A DNA stretch of 64,000 nucleotides from Dermanyssus gallinae (Eukaryota > Arthropoda > Arachnida > Mesostigmata > Dermanyssidae). The position numbers and the translations under genes are program-made. Positions 1-13,000 of the stretch are shown piece after piece. The stretch is taken from NCBI GenBank assembly GCA_003439945.1, contig QVRM01006590.1, positions 123,501-187,500 of the forward strand, in the 5' to 3' direction. The notes beneath the pieces were generated by a model. That model was not told the DNA's origin and searched no databases. It saw nothing but the letters and a program-made list of their open reading frames with translations. Positions within the stretch are counted from its first letter, which is position 1, and each line of letters begins with the position of its first letter.

Positions 1-2566
1 TACGTCGCCCACAAAATGTCACGCCGTCGTCCGTCGTCAGACAAGCGTCGAACATTGGCAAGTTTTACAAGAATGTACGCATGATATTCTGGCTCTGTGG
101 TGGTCGATCTGCCAAGAAGCGTCACGCTCTTCCGTACCTCAGTGTTTAAAACCTTTTTAACCGAGCACGGTCGGACACTCCCCGGCGTGTGTGACCCCCG
201 GAACGGCATTTTGGGCAAAAATTGCAAAGGGCACCTTAGTAATGTCTGGAATGAACTCTGACGTTTTGTAAGGTGGCATCTCGTAGGTGGGTGCTATAAC
301 AAACCTACTAGGGTCGTGTGCGCCTCTGTCAGCGACAGGTTGGAATTGACAGAAGGATTCCGCAAGACTCCTAAACTGCGTTTTCCTTTATCAGTTGTCG
401 AAGGAGGCTTTGAAAAATGCAGGAAAGGTTAGACTTGTTGATTGCCCAAGGTTTAGAGCCTGCCTGCTATCTCCGTCTTTGACTCCGTCTGCTGACCCAC
501 GAGTTTTGAAAAGGGTGGCGGTTTCATGTGCTTTGGTTTCCGAGATTCGAACGTTATGCAAGAACATTACTTTAACAGCTGCACTGTGCCACGGGTGTCA
601 CTGACATCGGTGGCCAGAATGGTATTCTAGTTTGCTTGTACATGCTTTATAAGAGTGTGATAATAGAAGCGTTAAATGGTAAGGGCAACCATTGATATAT
701 AAGATAAGCGCGTGCTTACACCACTTAAGCATTCTAGTGTCGATGAACAAGGAACAGTGCAAAGATTCCGCCTAATGTCGACGTTTACGCAGACACGTGT
801 CAGGCACAGTAAATACGTTCAGTATATTGCCAGAAATGGCCCCCCAATCTAGGCACCGCACAGACCGCAGCCTTTCGTACCGTTGTCTAGTTCGTGTTTT
901 ACGTTCAGATAACAAGAATGTGCAGAAGGCTGCATCAAATGCAGGAAACTATTTCTGATAGCCTCTACAAGGTAATTACAGTCTTGAGTGCAAAATGTCA
1001 ACATCATACAGCGTACACCAAACGCCTCTACCTTCACTCGCGTCAAACATTATTGTACGCGCAGCAGCAGCAGCAGCAGCAGTAAATAGCAGCCTGCGAC
1101 AACTAACATGTGATGGACAAAATAAATATCGGGGGCGTCACCTGAGAACGCCGCACCATCAAAATGTGATTTGCGAGCGACTGGCTTATTCTTCGCACCT
1201 GAATTTTCTTCTTGCGGCAGAATATTTGTAGAGGAACTCCATAAGAAACTATATATAGGTTGTTGTCGTTGTCGGTGCTGTTGTTGCCTTGTTTGCTGGC
1301 GTTGAGTTCTCTCTTGCTCCTGTCTTTCTATGGTGATGTCTGTTGTTGTTCTTGTTGTCTTGGCGTCTGTCTGTTAGTGCTAGTGTAGTTGAGGTTACTA
1401 CTATTATTACTGTTATTGTTATGTTGTTGCTGTTGCCGATGTCAGCGAAGTTTGTGCAGCGTGAGTGGTCGATGTAATGCCCCCAATAGGGGCTGAAGAA
1501 GAAAAGCGAGCCAAAATCTAGCTCTTGGCCTTCACTCGATGCGAACGGTGCCCTCGCCAACATCGCCAGTGGAGCTCGACGACGCAACTTGGCCGCTGCT
1601 TTGCTTTGCTTCGAACGCAAGTGAAGTAAGTGGCCGAGCGGCTCGAGACGAAACGGCTAACAGCCAACGCGTGCTTTCCCAGCGATGGACTTCATTGCGT
1701 GTCGTTTTAACGCTACGACGAGAAACGACGACGGCGGTGGACTGTACAACCGTGCGCAGAGGACTGGATCTCCTATAGACGACTGCTATAGGGCAGATTG
1801 CAGTTATGCTCGATAAACGTTTCTGCCTAGGCTCGCCTGCACCCGGCTCGATGAACTCGATGAATCATGATAATAATGATGACGACGACGACGATGATAG
1901 CCTGGCGCAGCGGCTCGAGCTGCTGGACGCCTTTGATCCTTTGATGCGATTTCTGAAACTTCACGGATACAGCGGTCCCGACAACGTTGACCTAGTGGAT
2001 GACGCTTCTCAAGACAGTGTACTTTATTCACACATTTCGTGGCTTTGTGATGTTTGATCGATGTGCCTTCTTTGTGCTTCTTCTTTGTGTTATACAAATA
2101 CTACTATTATAAATTGTGTTATACAAAAACTACTACTATAAATTGTGTTGTCGCTTGCTTCTCGTGTTGATTTCGTTCCCGCTCCCGCATCCCCTCTTCG
2201 CCTTTCGTTCTCATCTTCATTATTTGAGCTTACTAAAGTGACGTAGATACGCACGTGTATATAGAGCCTGGCACCAGGCTCGCACAAGTGATGAAGGTGG
2301 CGCTGTGGGATGTGTTTCTTGCCGACAGGTGCGCTTCGCGCGATGCTGTTTGCATATTAGTGCTACTACAGAGTGGTGAATACGTTCGAATACGAGTAGC
2401 CGGCGAATACGTTCTACGCTTAAGATCGAGAACTATATACGTACAAGAATACATTTATTATCTGGCTCCTGTAGAACGTGGGCCAGGCTAGCTAGCTGAT
2501 CGAGTGGATCGAGTTAGTTCGTTGCGCCTAACGAACGTTTTGCTGTCGTGCTGCTCGTTGTTCTAG
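1..2566 (+). other. Probable Fhod intron upstream of the first visible exon
   Basis: No FH3-like exon is visible here. The stretch holds a CAG run at about 1060-1081, TGTTGT-rich sequence at 1260-1440 and a GAC/GAT repeat at about 1867-1898 that encodes an Asp run in an otherwise unremarkable frame. I see no gene I can support. Confidence 0.5.
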
Positions 2567-2772
2567 ACGCTTGACGGGGTTCCGGATCAAGACACGTACT
2601 ACGATATCGTCGACTCGCTTGAGGAAATGGGCATGGAGCGTGTCGTTCAGTTCTACATGTCGAAACAGGGCGTCGATAACGATCTGCTGCAACAGCTTCA
2701 ACTCTACGAGAACGTTCTGAGGCTCGAAGACGGAGTCGCAGCTCCCAACGTTAAGGTTCCGGCTTGTGTCAG
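2567..2772 (+). CDS. Fhod: Fhod exon a: end of GBD/FH3 domain
   Basis: First recognisable exon. A pyrimidine-rich tract ends in ctag at 2563-2566 and the donor is gtattg at 2773. It reads TLDGVPDQDTYYDIVDSLEE and then a helix with QLQLYENVLRLEDG. This matches the part of FHOD1/FHOD3 where a leucine/aspartate-rich 'PDQD.FYDV.D.LEE' segment closes the FH3 armadillo-like region. The exon starts in phase 0 and ends with two bases of an Arg codon. In other FHODs the preceding exon ends near '...LINK'. I could not find such an exon in 1-2566. Confidence 0.93.
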
Positions 2773-2802
2773 GTATTGATTGATTGTATGATTGATGTGA
2801 AA

Positions 2803-2842
<40 letters not shown>

Positions 2843-5800
2843 TCGTGCCGACGTAAATGTAAGGCGTTGCTGCACCACTGCATGATAAGTCCCACGGTCA
2901 ACTTGCGGCCATGAGATGATGAATGATTATTAATATTAAAAAATAAAATGCAACCAATTTCGAGTCGACTAGTCGAGTGACTCATTCTATCGCAAGATAA
3001 GTGTTGAGTCATGCAGCTTTTTCTGTAGGAAATCATTTTTGTGTCGTTTCTATTTCTTTAGCTAACGTGCCGCGAGTGTTCCTTTCACATATTTTTTAAT
3101 GTAGAAGAATACGATTTCTATAATAGTCGTTTCTATTATTGCTGGGATTTATCGATGAAACTAATATAATACATTGTTCACTTTATCGCTACATTTATAA
3201 TGAAAACATGTAAAACGTTTAAACTGCAATTAATTTCATTTCCCAATTTTTAATATGCATATATTAAAATGATATAGATGAAATATATACCTTTATTTTT
3301 TAATGTTTTATTGTAGCATTATTCTTACACTTGGCCGCATCATTAGCTGCGAATTTTTTAATTCGAGCACACTAGTTTGTGCCGGGTCGCAGAGTATGCT
3401 ACAGTAAGTCATCGTTTCAATGTCTCGAAAAGACTGCAAAACGAAAAGGCTGACATGTAGAAATATGATTTGAAAAGACCACATGCACATTCAGAGCAAG
3501 TTAACTGAAACATGACTCAGTTCTACTCTCGTGCTCATTTCACCTGTTTTGTTTCTTAGTGTTATGTAAGCCCGTATTATCGTCGAAAGCTAAACTGTAT
3601 TATTCTGATTACAGCGTAAACAATTTACGAATTTTCTCGGGGAGCTGAGATGTTTTCACCTGTTCACTACATTTTCCCGTAATGTCTATATACCGCTGTA
3701 TATTTACAACGGAACGGCTGCGGCGCACTGCCATGATGCCATACTAGGTCTAATTCACAGCCATTCGGCACCGTCAAGCCAGTTCACGTTTGTTCTTCGT
3801 TAAACCACACGACAAACTTGATCTCCCTTCATATATGAATTTTATAATTCAACCATTTTTAACAAGCCTGTGTGGCCCAACCATCGCATTAGAAAATTAA
3901 GCAAATATTAATAATTGCTGTGTATAAAACAAATCAATACAATTTGCTCTGCCTTTCAGTTAATTTGTCATTTGTGAGATACAAATTTGCGCACAACGGG
4001 CTTTAATGCACGATAGTCAACAAATGACAGGAACATGCCTCATAATTTACTTAAGTGGTTCTTTAGGGTGAAAAATCTAAATGCGCTTCAGAATTGTTTA
4101 TAAGGGACTTGCACTTATTTTACAGTGTTTTTGTTGATTATTCTAATTAGCATTCAAGCAATATATTACTCCAATAAAAGCATGTTTTACTACCTCTACG
4201 ACATTAGCGCGAATATTTCTTGTACGGAACTCTGTAGAGATGGCCTGCGACTCTAATGTTGATCCTGACATGGCGCATAACTGGTTAATTCCGAGCACAT
4301 GGTTTTGGTGTAGTCCGAAAACTCCAAATTAAATCGTATCTATTATATGCACGGACAGGTTAAAACACTCAAGAGAAATAACGCTTCAAGAATTAGGGGT
4401 TTCTGTGCCATTGAATTTTCACCCAGAAGTAAAACATGTTTGTCACCACTATTAATATGTCTGGAGAAACATATCGTCATATGTGTGTCTGTTCCGAAGA
4501 ATAGCTATTGAAATGTAGAAAATACAACTCACTAGTGAGATGCCTAGAAAACTTCAACTGAAAGTGTTTTTTTGGATTATACCCAAGTAGGTACCTACTT
4601 AGATTGATAGCGCTTGGCCTAACCACTACCAGCACAGCAAAAAAGTACACGGAATAATGTCGTGCTATATGCTCAGTTGCAAAAACCGTTTGTTAGCAAT
4701 GTGAAATATAATGTTGTCACTGCATATTAATGCAGTGTCCTTAAGATAACCCTAAATTAATTTTTTAATCATTCCGCCTTATTGTCAACTCTTTCCGCGA
4801 TGAACAGGAACCGCAAACAGAACCCAGCCCGAAAAAGCCGCAGGCACAATCCAAATGATGGGCCGCCGGCAAAAATCAAACCGTCACCGCTTCTTCAGAA
4901 CCTCATTCGTTCGGTCGAAGATACATCGTTCAGCGACAGTGATCTGACCCCTGCAATGAGGCGATGGAAAGATGATCACAAAATGCGCGACTACCTTCAG
5001 GACTCGGCGACCAGTAACGACGAGAACAGCGAGCCTATGGAGATCTGCGGCTTAGGCCAACAACAGCTACAATCGAATGTACGACAATTCAAGAACATCT
5101 TCGAGCCAACCAACCAGGAACAGGAAGCAGGTGATGCGCCGCGTCGCCAGGAGATTCCAAGAAGGCAGCTTATTGACTTGTCGCCACTCCACCATGCACA
5201 AAACAATATTCCCAGGGTGCCCGATCATCAGCCCAAAAGTCTTCTCGCGACCGGATGCCAGCAGCAGGTACATCAATGTCCATAAACTATATTTGCCCTA
5301 ATTTTTTCGATCTGTAATGTACCATCACTGTATTTTACTATTTACTTATCCTATACATTGCTAGGTAAACGGTAGTGTCCAGCGGCGTGGTCTAGGGGAC
5401 TAGTGCGCTAGTCATGGTTGTCATCTACCCGTCCCCGGTTTGATCCCTGTAATTGATCGAATTTTCTTTGAGCAATGCTCATTGAGAATAGATGATTAAC
5501 CATACCGCTGAGTGTCAGCGGCCATGCTGCCACAAGGACTGTTAGGGAAACCCTAGATATCTTAACATGTCCGGCCCTCGGTGCATTGAAGATATATCTC
5601 AGGTTAAGTTCCAAGCCCGGGGGGGACGGATGATAGTCTAGATTTAAAAACAACCTCCTAAAAAAATGTTTTTAATTCTAGTGTAGCAGAAATCATTTTT
5701 ATATGCGCTTGTTGACGTGGTTGAGGTCTATACAAAGTTCAATCCTGTTTGCGTTAGGGTTTTGCCGATAAAGTCTCCAGCTATCCTCCGATGCGGCCAC

Positions 5801-7039
5801 CGACGTCGCTCGACGCACCGGTCGTTCCTTCGCGACAACCCCCATTTGCCTTACCGGGGGGCTTCGGACAAAGGACACCTCCTGCGATGGCCCCCATATC
5901 GCCTCTAGCCACCAACTGTAGCACGCAGAGCAGCGCAAGCAACCAGTTCTCAAGCAACCTCAAGAAGTTCAACGACCTCGAGAAGGACAGCATCCTGCAG
6001 GACATGATTTGGAAGTCCGGCAGCCCCGTGCAGTGGCAGGACTTCATCAAATCCGTCAGGAGGCCTCTCTTCATCAACGACTTCGACTTCACCGACCTGA
6101 GCGAAGACGACGACGTCGCTATCCTCAACGACGGTGGCCCGATGGCAGGTGGAGGCGCCGCGACATTCGGCGGGCCCCCGCCGCCGCCGCCGATCCCTAT
6201 GATGGGCATGCCCGGCGGGTGTCCCCCACCACCTCCGCCGCCGCCGCCGCCGTTTGGCTTACCTGCTGCAGACGGCACGCCACCGCCGCCACCCCCACCT
6301 CCGGGGGTTCCACCTCCGCCACCTCCTCCCTTTGGCGTTCGAACCCACCCGCCGACGACGGGACCGTTCGGGGCCCGAGGAACAACGCCGCCATTCCTTC
6401 AGCAGAGACAGCATCCGTCCAATCAGCCTCCATGGGCAACTAACATGTAGGTTGAAACGATTATGGCACATACGCAGATCTAAGTTGAGCCGACGCTGTA
6501 TCTGTACGTATAACGCTGTATATAAATGTATAACATGTATATGAACATATAAGGCTGCATACAAATGTATAACGCTGCATATAGCTGTATGACCTTGTCT
6601 GTACAAATAGCTCTGCTTATTTATATATAACTTTTTTTATACGTGAATGTGTATGCAAACTTAACCCTGTATATGCATGCACAGAAAGCCCTGACTCTTT
6701 ATTGTACAAGCATGTCTTGTACAACGACCATCGATTGAACAATTCGGTTCCATATTCCGTGATTACACTTAGTGAAAAGTAACATTAAGGGCCTACTTGC
6801 ATTACTGAAGGAGAATATTAATTCTGGTCGGTTCAGTCCGGTGTGCGTTTATATTACGAGCATTACCACAAAGGCGTCACGGGTCGCACAATTCTTAATA
6901 TTTAGTTAGGCAGACGGTGCCAGGATCAAATGCTGCAAGTAATAGTAGGCGCAAAGTGCGCGCATCTAAATCTCTTGTATTACATAGACTTAGGTAATTT
7001 TGGTAAGGCAATTGCAACTGCACATTCAGCGAAGTAATG

Positions 7040-7079
<40 letters not shown>

Positions 7080-10000
7080 TGGATCAAACATTTTGTACCA
7101 TAGAATACAAGCAATAGACGGACAATGACCACGTATTGTTTATTGTTCAGTATACCCCCCGCCCCTCCGAAGTTCAGCACATCTAGTCCAATGTGAGCAA
7201 AACATTCGGAATCCTTCCTAAGGGTTCCAAACAGTTAACAGTCGCATGGAGCCAGGTTCCGAGAATACAGGGAATCTAGCTCGACAATTTAAAACTTAAG
7301 TTTGCTTAATTTGGTCATGCCAGAACGAGACGTATGGGCAGGCGCTATTGCTGTAGTGAAAGTCTCCACAGTCCTGGTCTGCATCGCGGCACGATGCGTT
7401 CCTTCAGCTGGTCCAAGGCTGTTGCATAGAACTGCCTAGTATTTCCCTCTAGTTATCGCTGTTCCTCTAGAAAGGTAGTCAATTAATAAAATACCGGTGG
7501 TCGCCAACGCCTCTCCGTTGGATATGTTCCTTTTTCCCTGGTGGGGCCATGTGAAATCCACCACTCCTCCTAGTGGCATATCTTCCCGTTTCGGAATGAA
7601 GTGATAGATTCAGATAGGTTTCGTCGGCGCTTACGAATCGGCGAATTGGTTACGAATATTGCGGATTTCGTTTTAAAAGAATCCAAATTAACAGTTATGT
7701 CAGTTTTTGCTCAACTTAGTTAGCTCATGCACTAACAACTTTGTTTCAATTTTTCCCATGCAGAAATCGGTCGTATAGTACAAACGTTCACATATTATCG
7801 TGTAGGCTAAGAATATCGTTGACACATGATTGTGTATATATATATATATATATACTGATTATACTCGCTTAATATATGCACTGCAGGACAGAACCGGGAA
7901 TGGGAATGACCACACAAAAAAGCAGAAAAACTGTTAAGTTGTTCTGGAAAGAAATCAAAGAGGACCCAATGCTTCTAGCGCGGATTAAGAAGCACCATAC
8001 GATCTGGGACGAGCTTGCCGCCGAAGACATCGATACGGCTAGACTTGAAGAACTTTTCGAAAATAAGGCTAAAGACCTTATGAAACAGGTAAGAAAGTCT
8101 TCGTAAGATTTTATATTTGTACCTCTATACGTATATGTAAGGTGCAGCAATCACGTACTCTTATCGGGAAGCCGAGACATTCAGCGGATTCAGCGGAGCG
8201 AGAGCGGATTCAGAACTAAGAGCTGCAAAGGGTATCATTAGGGCATATATAGGCTTTTCGAGAGACTTATCGTTTCGAAAAGAAGGTCAAATTTTTTTAA
8301 AAATGCATATTTTTCTGTAATAGATTATTGTTCAGAAGGCGCTCAACTTTGCGAAGAAGATGCGAATATTTTGTAAAGTATCAACAAGATGAGTAAAAAA
8401 GAAGTTCGAAGATCATGTATTTTGTACATATGGCTCGATATCGATTCGACGTTCCCGTGAACATAGCATTGGCAGTATTCCTCTATAGTTTATTTTCCAT
8501 AATTGCCCTTCGTAAAGATTTGCTCATATTAAAGCCTAATAGTTAGTGGCAAGGTATAAACGTATTCTGATGGAATGATCTTCTTGTGATTACGATCGAC
8601 GTCGACCGACCGACTGTCACGTCACGCACGTAACGCCGAATTGTAGCACTGCGCCAATCGAGGAGAACACTCTTGTTTAGTTTAAACTACCCTGACATTC
8701 GATTAGTTGGCAACTAGCCTGACTAGTTGCCAACAGTGTGTGCAGATATAAATACTCATACACAGACACACACGCATAGAACTATTTATTCCAATGAATC
8801 ATTTACTGAAAAACGCTTAGACGCAACAACGGCCGCGTAATAGCAGCAGCAGCAGCAGCTATCGCCGGCCGCGCAGATATCAGCGTTCGCCAATGGTGGC
8901 TGTAGACACGGCCAAGACGTGGCCAACAGATTCAGCGGAGCATGAAGATCGCTTCGCTTAGTTACAGCTCTGCGCACATAATCTGTCTGTCTCAGTCCGG
9001 CTAGACGACGAGGCTCGGCGCGGCTAGCTTCGGACGATATCTGTGCTGACTCTATGTGTAGTTGAAGTCTTGCCCAATTAACTTGCTGCTTGTTGAGCGT
9101 CGGAGCTGTTGGGCATGTTCACCAGCGTCATTGAGGTGGGCGGCGGCGGTCGTTGTCGTTGCCGTCAACGTTGTCGTCATCGTGGAACAGACGGGCGGGC
9201 GGAGGTGAGATAATACCCTCGCACGCAGGGATTCCCCTAGCAACTTTTCCATCTGCACGTGTACACGCGACCTTGCGTCTAGTTTGTCCTTCACACGCCG
9301 ATCCTCCACTGTCCATCGATCACCGAACTCTGAAGCGAAGTACTGCACATTGCTGCGAGTCTTTCTCGCTCTAAAGTGCGTACAGTGTTTGTGCACCTCC
9401 TTCGACACATTCCAACTAAGCAACCAACCCGTTACTGGGCACGCATAGCGTCCATCTACGAGCCGCGCATTGAGCTGTCGCTTTCTTTCTAGACGCCCCG
9501 GACACTCGCGGTAACTCCGTTTGTATAGGTTAGCTCTAGTACCTCCATCGTCCTCTAGAACAGCTCTCAAGTTCGAAATCTATTAAAATTCCAAGGCTTT
9601 CCACATGCAGTTAGTGCTCGAATGCGCCAGCAGTTTGCTTCCAGACAGCTTCTTATTATCCAGACTAATCGCTAGGTCTAAAAGTAAAGTTTTCGGGCTG
9701 TCCCTCAGCCAAGATTTAACGTCAACGGGACTGCTTTTCGCATTGCTTCATAGACGGACCCCATAAATACAAATGTGCAACGATGGAGCTCGAACCCGCG
9801 CACCTATGTGTCTCCTCCGATTGCAAGGCGCGGAGGAATCCACTACGCCACCGGGCTCGACTAATCGTTAGGTTGACAACTCAGTGTTGATATATTTGTA
9901 TCTCTGTCCGTGAGGACTTCTTCAATCTTAGGTCGATCTCCTCCATATCTAAGAGGTTATGTTTAACGATCTCTTTAGCTCATTGTAGCCTTGTGCCAGG

Positions 10001-13000
10001 AGCACAATGTCATTTGCGAACTAAGCAGGTATTGAAAGCCCCTTCTTTCCTCTAGCTTTACATACGTTTCTTTAACGCACTTTAAAGTCGGCTCCACTTT
10101 TTTGGTAAACGCTTATTTTGCAATAAGTTTGCATGTCAAGATGGCATATAATTATTTATAAATTTAATATTGTCATTATATACAATTTGATGCACCAAGC
10201 GACGGTAGTCATGCACCTGGTGTACCCGTGCCGACTTGCGCATGTCATTCAATCCCAAAGCTCCCTGGCAAAATACACATCTAATTGCGCCACCTCTGCC
10301 GAGATTCGGTCGGTTCTGCGCCACTCCAAAAATGCCAAAATGGTTCTGTTATAGGAGACCTAAGCCTGACCCTCACTGTTCTACTGGCGTTCCGAGACCT
10401 ACTAACAGGTACACAGCGCGGATTCTTACCGCCCGCGGCAAGCAAAGGACATGATACTTCATGTATGCTGTGAAGCATTTTTCTAGCTGCGAGAATAGAG
10501 TCAATAGACGCGGCGTTCATATTCCGCGTGTATACTTACAGGCCCATTCAATAAAGGTATGTTTTTACGTCGCCGACAGTTCAACGAATAGCACCACGGT
10601 TCTCATGAGTTACTACTTACATAGATAACGACGACGGCGTTTTTAAACTCCTCTCCCGTATATGGTAGGCTAATCTGTGATAAGTAAGGAAAAAGTCAGG
10701 CGAATGAGAGAGCTACCTTGAGGGTTCCCTTATTTTAGCTCAGCTGCAAGACCTCGCCCATATAGTTACTTCAAGGCAGTGTTCAGCAAATAAGCTGCAG
10801 GGCGCTAGTAGAAGAAAACCACCACCAACTCCAGCGTTTCGAAATGACTCGACGTCTTTTGTCATGCCATGCATGCTTCTATTTTGCCGGCGACCGGAAA
10901 ACTGAGAACTGATCCTAAATACTTCACCGGGTGCTAAGTGATAGCGTCCAACAAAGTGGCGACTGTCAATTAATAGTAATACGACATAGAACTTGACAGA
11001 GTTGCAGTTAAGGCTGCTCTCGGAAAGCTTATGAAGGGGATTTTCCAAAACTTGATTTCTAGTAAGATGGTTACGGAGTAACAGGAGCCACTAAAGCTGC
11101 TACACATGCTGTCCGGTCTTCCGTATCTTCACGGCCATCCAAGCTAATATGAGGCTTGAATTTTTATACAAAATATAAGATTGTAAAAAACGCTTGATTT
11201 TGATTTGACTTTCGATGTTGAATTTACAAAAACGCGTTCCGTTCACACACCTAGGCTTATCTTACTAAACTAGTTTATACAGCAGAAGAGAAAAGCTGAA
11301 CAGCAGCCATTAAGCAGAATTGCTTAGTGCCTAAATCGGAACACTTGCACTTGTAGAATGAGTAAGGGGGACCTCGACCTGTAACAGCAAGTCCTTCTCT
11401 TCTGTTTATCGTACTAACCAAGCAACTTGTCAGAACGGCTAGTTTCCTTTTGAAATTAATTTCCTTTCCCCAGTAACCCAGGGATTAAATGCATAGTTGG
11501 GTATATGAAAAATACTTTGCTGTGTGCGAGAGTTTAGAGATAAATGCGGGTTATTTCTGCAAGGTGTGTCATAGGGCAGCCGCTCATAATCTAGCATTTA
11601 ACTAAAAGGAAGTCGCTGCTAAGTAACGTTGGAAAAAAAGCACTCAAAGCAAAAAATTCACGTGGATTTTCGTGGTTTGATAACGGGCAAAGGTATGACA
11701 TACACTTACCCAGCCCGGGTGTTAATAAATTAATTAAAGGTATGACATAATTGAGCTTTAAGCTCATACGCAAATTAATGCAAAAATATTTATCCAGCGT
11801 CTTTTGTCCCTGTTACGGATGGGTGGCTTTCACCGACTGACCACCCGTGTGTTCTTCTTTGTTTTTCTGATACTGGCCATTTGTCGTTTCTGGCGTTTTG
11901 CAGAAGCAAGAAGGGAAGAAGAATGAGATCACAGTATTAGACGCGAAACGATCGAACGCCATAAATATCGGCATGACGAAATTGCCTAATCCGCGAACGA
12001 TTCGGACCGCCATCCTGAAGATGGACTCGACCATCATGAATCGAGAGGGCATTGAGAAGATTCTCACCACAATGATTCCGCAGCCTGAGGAGATGAACAA
12101 GATTGTCGAGGCGCAGATGGCTAACCCCGAGGTTCCTCTCGGCAATGCAGAACACTTCCTTCTCACGTTGTCGTCGATCACCGAGCTCGAACCGCGGCTG
12201 AGGTAAGTGTATTAAATGGCCACAACGATACGCTCAACGTTGGGAAGCAGCTAGTTCACTTCTCGCATTGCGAAGAAAATCACATTTTACTATATTAATC
12301 GAACCATGTGGTTTGCAGACTCTGGGCATTCGTACTGGACTACAACGTGTTGGAAAAAGAAGTCGCCGAGCCTCTAATGGACCTCAAGCAGGCTATCGGT
12401 GAGATTGAGAACAACAAGACGTTCCGCATGATTCTTTCTACAGTGCTCGCCATCGGCAACTTCCTTAACGGTGCTCCGGTAAAAGGCTTCCAGCTGGACT
12501 ACCTCGCCAAGGTAATGATGACACGCCACTGCACTCAAGTTGCAACGGCAACAATTGCTGCACATAGTTGCTTCTCTCAGTAAAAATATACATTTCATTA
12601 CATTCATAGGGATTCTAAAAGCAATTAAATGTCGCCGCATTAACAAATCAACGAAAATTAAATGCAAGGTAAAACGAAAGTGCCAAATTTGTTCACGAAT
12701 TAAGCCCATGTCGCTCGCACGTCCATTCGGGAACACATACAGTCGGGCAATACTATTCATATTTAATATATTGCTATTGGCATTGTTTGCTATTCGATGC
12801 TCTATGTAATGGATGCATGCGATATATATATGGCGTGACAACTTGACGCCAATATCCGAACCCTTGAATATATCCATCGCTATTCTCTATTGCGGTCTTC
12901 ATCATCTTGGCCTTGTTGTCAGTTGGATATCTGCAACATGTGAGCTACTAACTGGCGGAAGCGAAAATGTTTCACTTAGTTTCATGATCCGGAAAACAAT

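Larger units (their letters stand above)
6447..7886 (+). other. Fhod intron between FH1 and FH2 exons
   Basis: A 1.4 kb intron. The first 200 bases are built of degenerate TGTATAACGCTGTATA-like units (about 6500-6610). TA runs lie at 7042-7077 and 7835-7854. I see no recognisable transposon or gene. Confidence 0.7.
8089..11903 (+). other. Largest Fhod intron in the window
   Basis: This 3.8 kb intron holds SINE family B copy B1 (9678-9859, minus strand) with target-site duplications, and an antisense open frame of 172 codons at 9052-9570 that lacks an ATG near its 5' end. The rest shows no repeat I recognise. Confidence 0.7.

Noticed and set aside
1806..2057. Plus-strand frame with an Asp run and LLDAFDPLMRFLKLHG as an upstream Fhod exon
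   Set aside because: It does not resemble the FHOD GBD/FH3 region, has no suitable phase-0 donor before its stop, and its acidic run comes from a GAC/GAT repeat.
5268..5285. Frame continuing past the donor at 5268 to the stop at 5283
   Set aside because: The donor gtacat and the phase-0 acceptor at 5757 join in frame to the clear FH1 exon.
5774..5790. Alternative acceptors at 5773 and 5780 for the FH1 exon
   Set aside because: They need phase 1 or 2, but the preceding exon ends in phase 0. The acceptor at 5757 fits.
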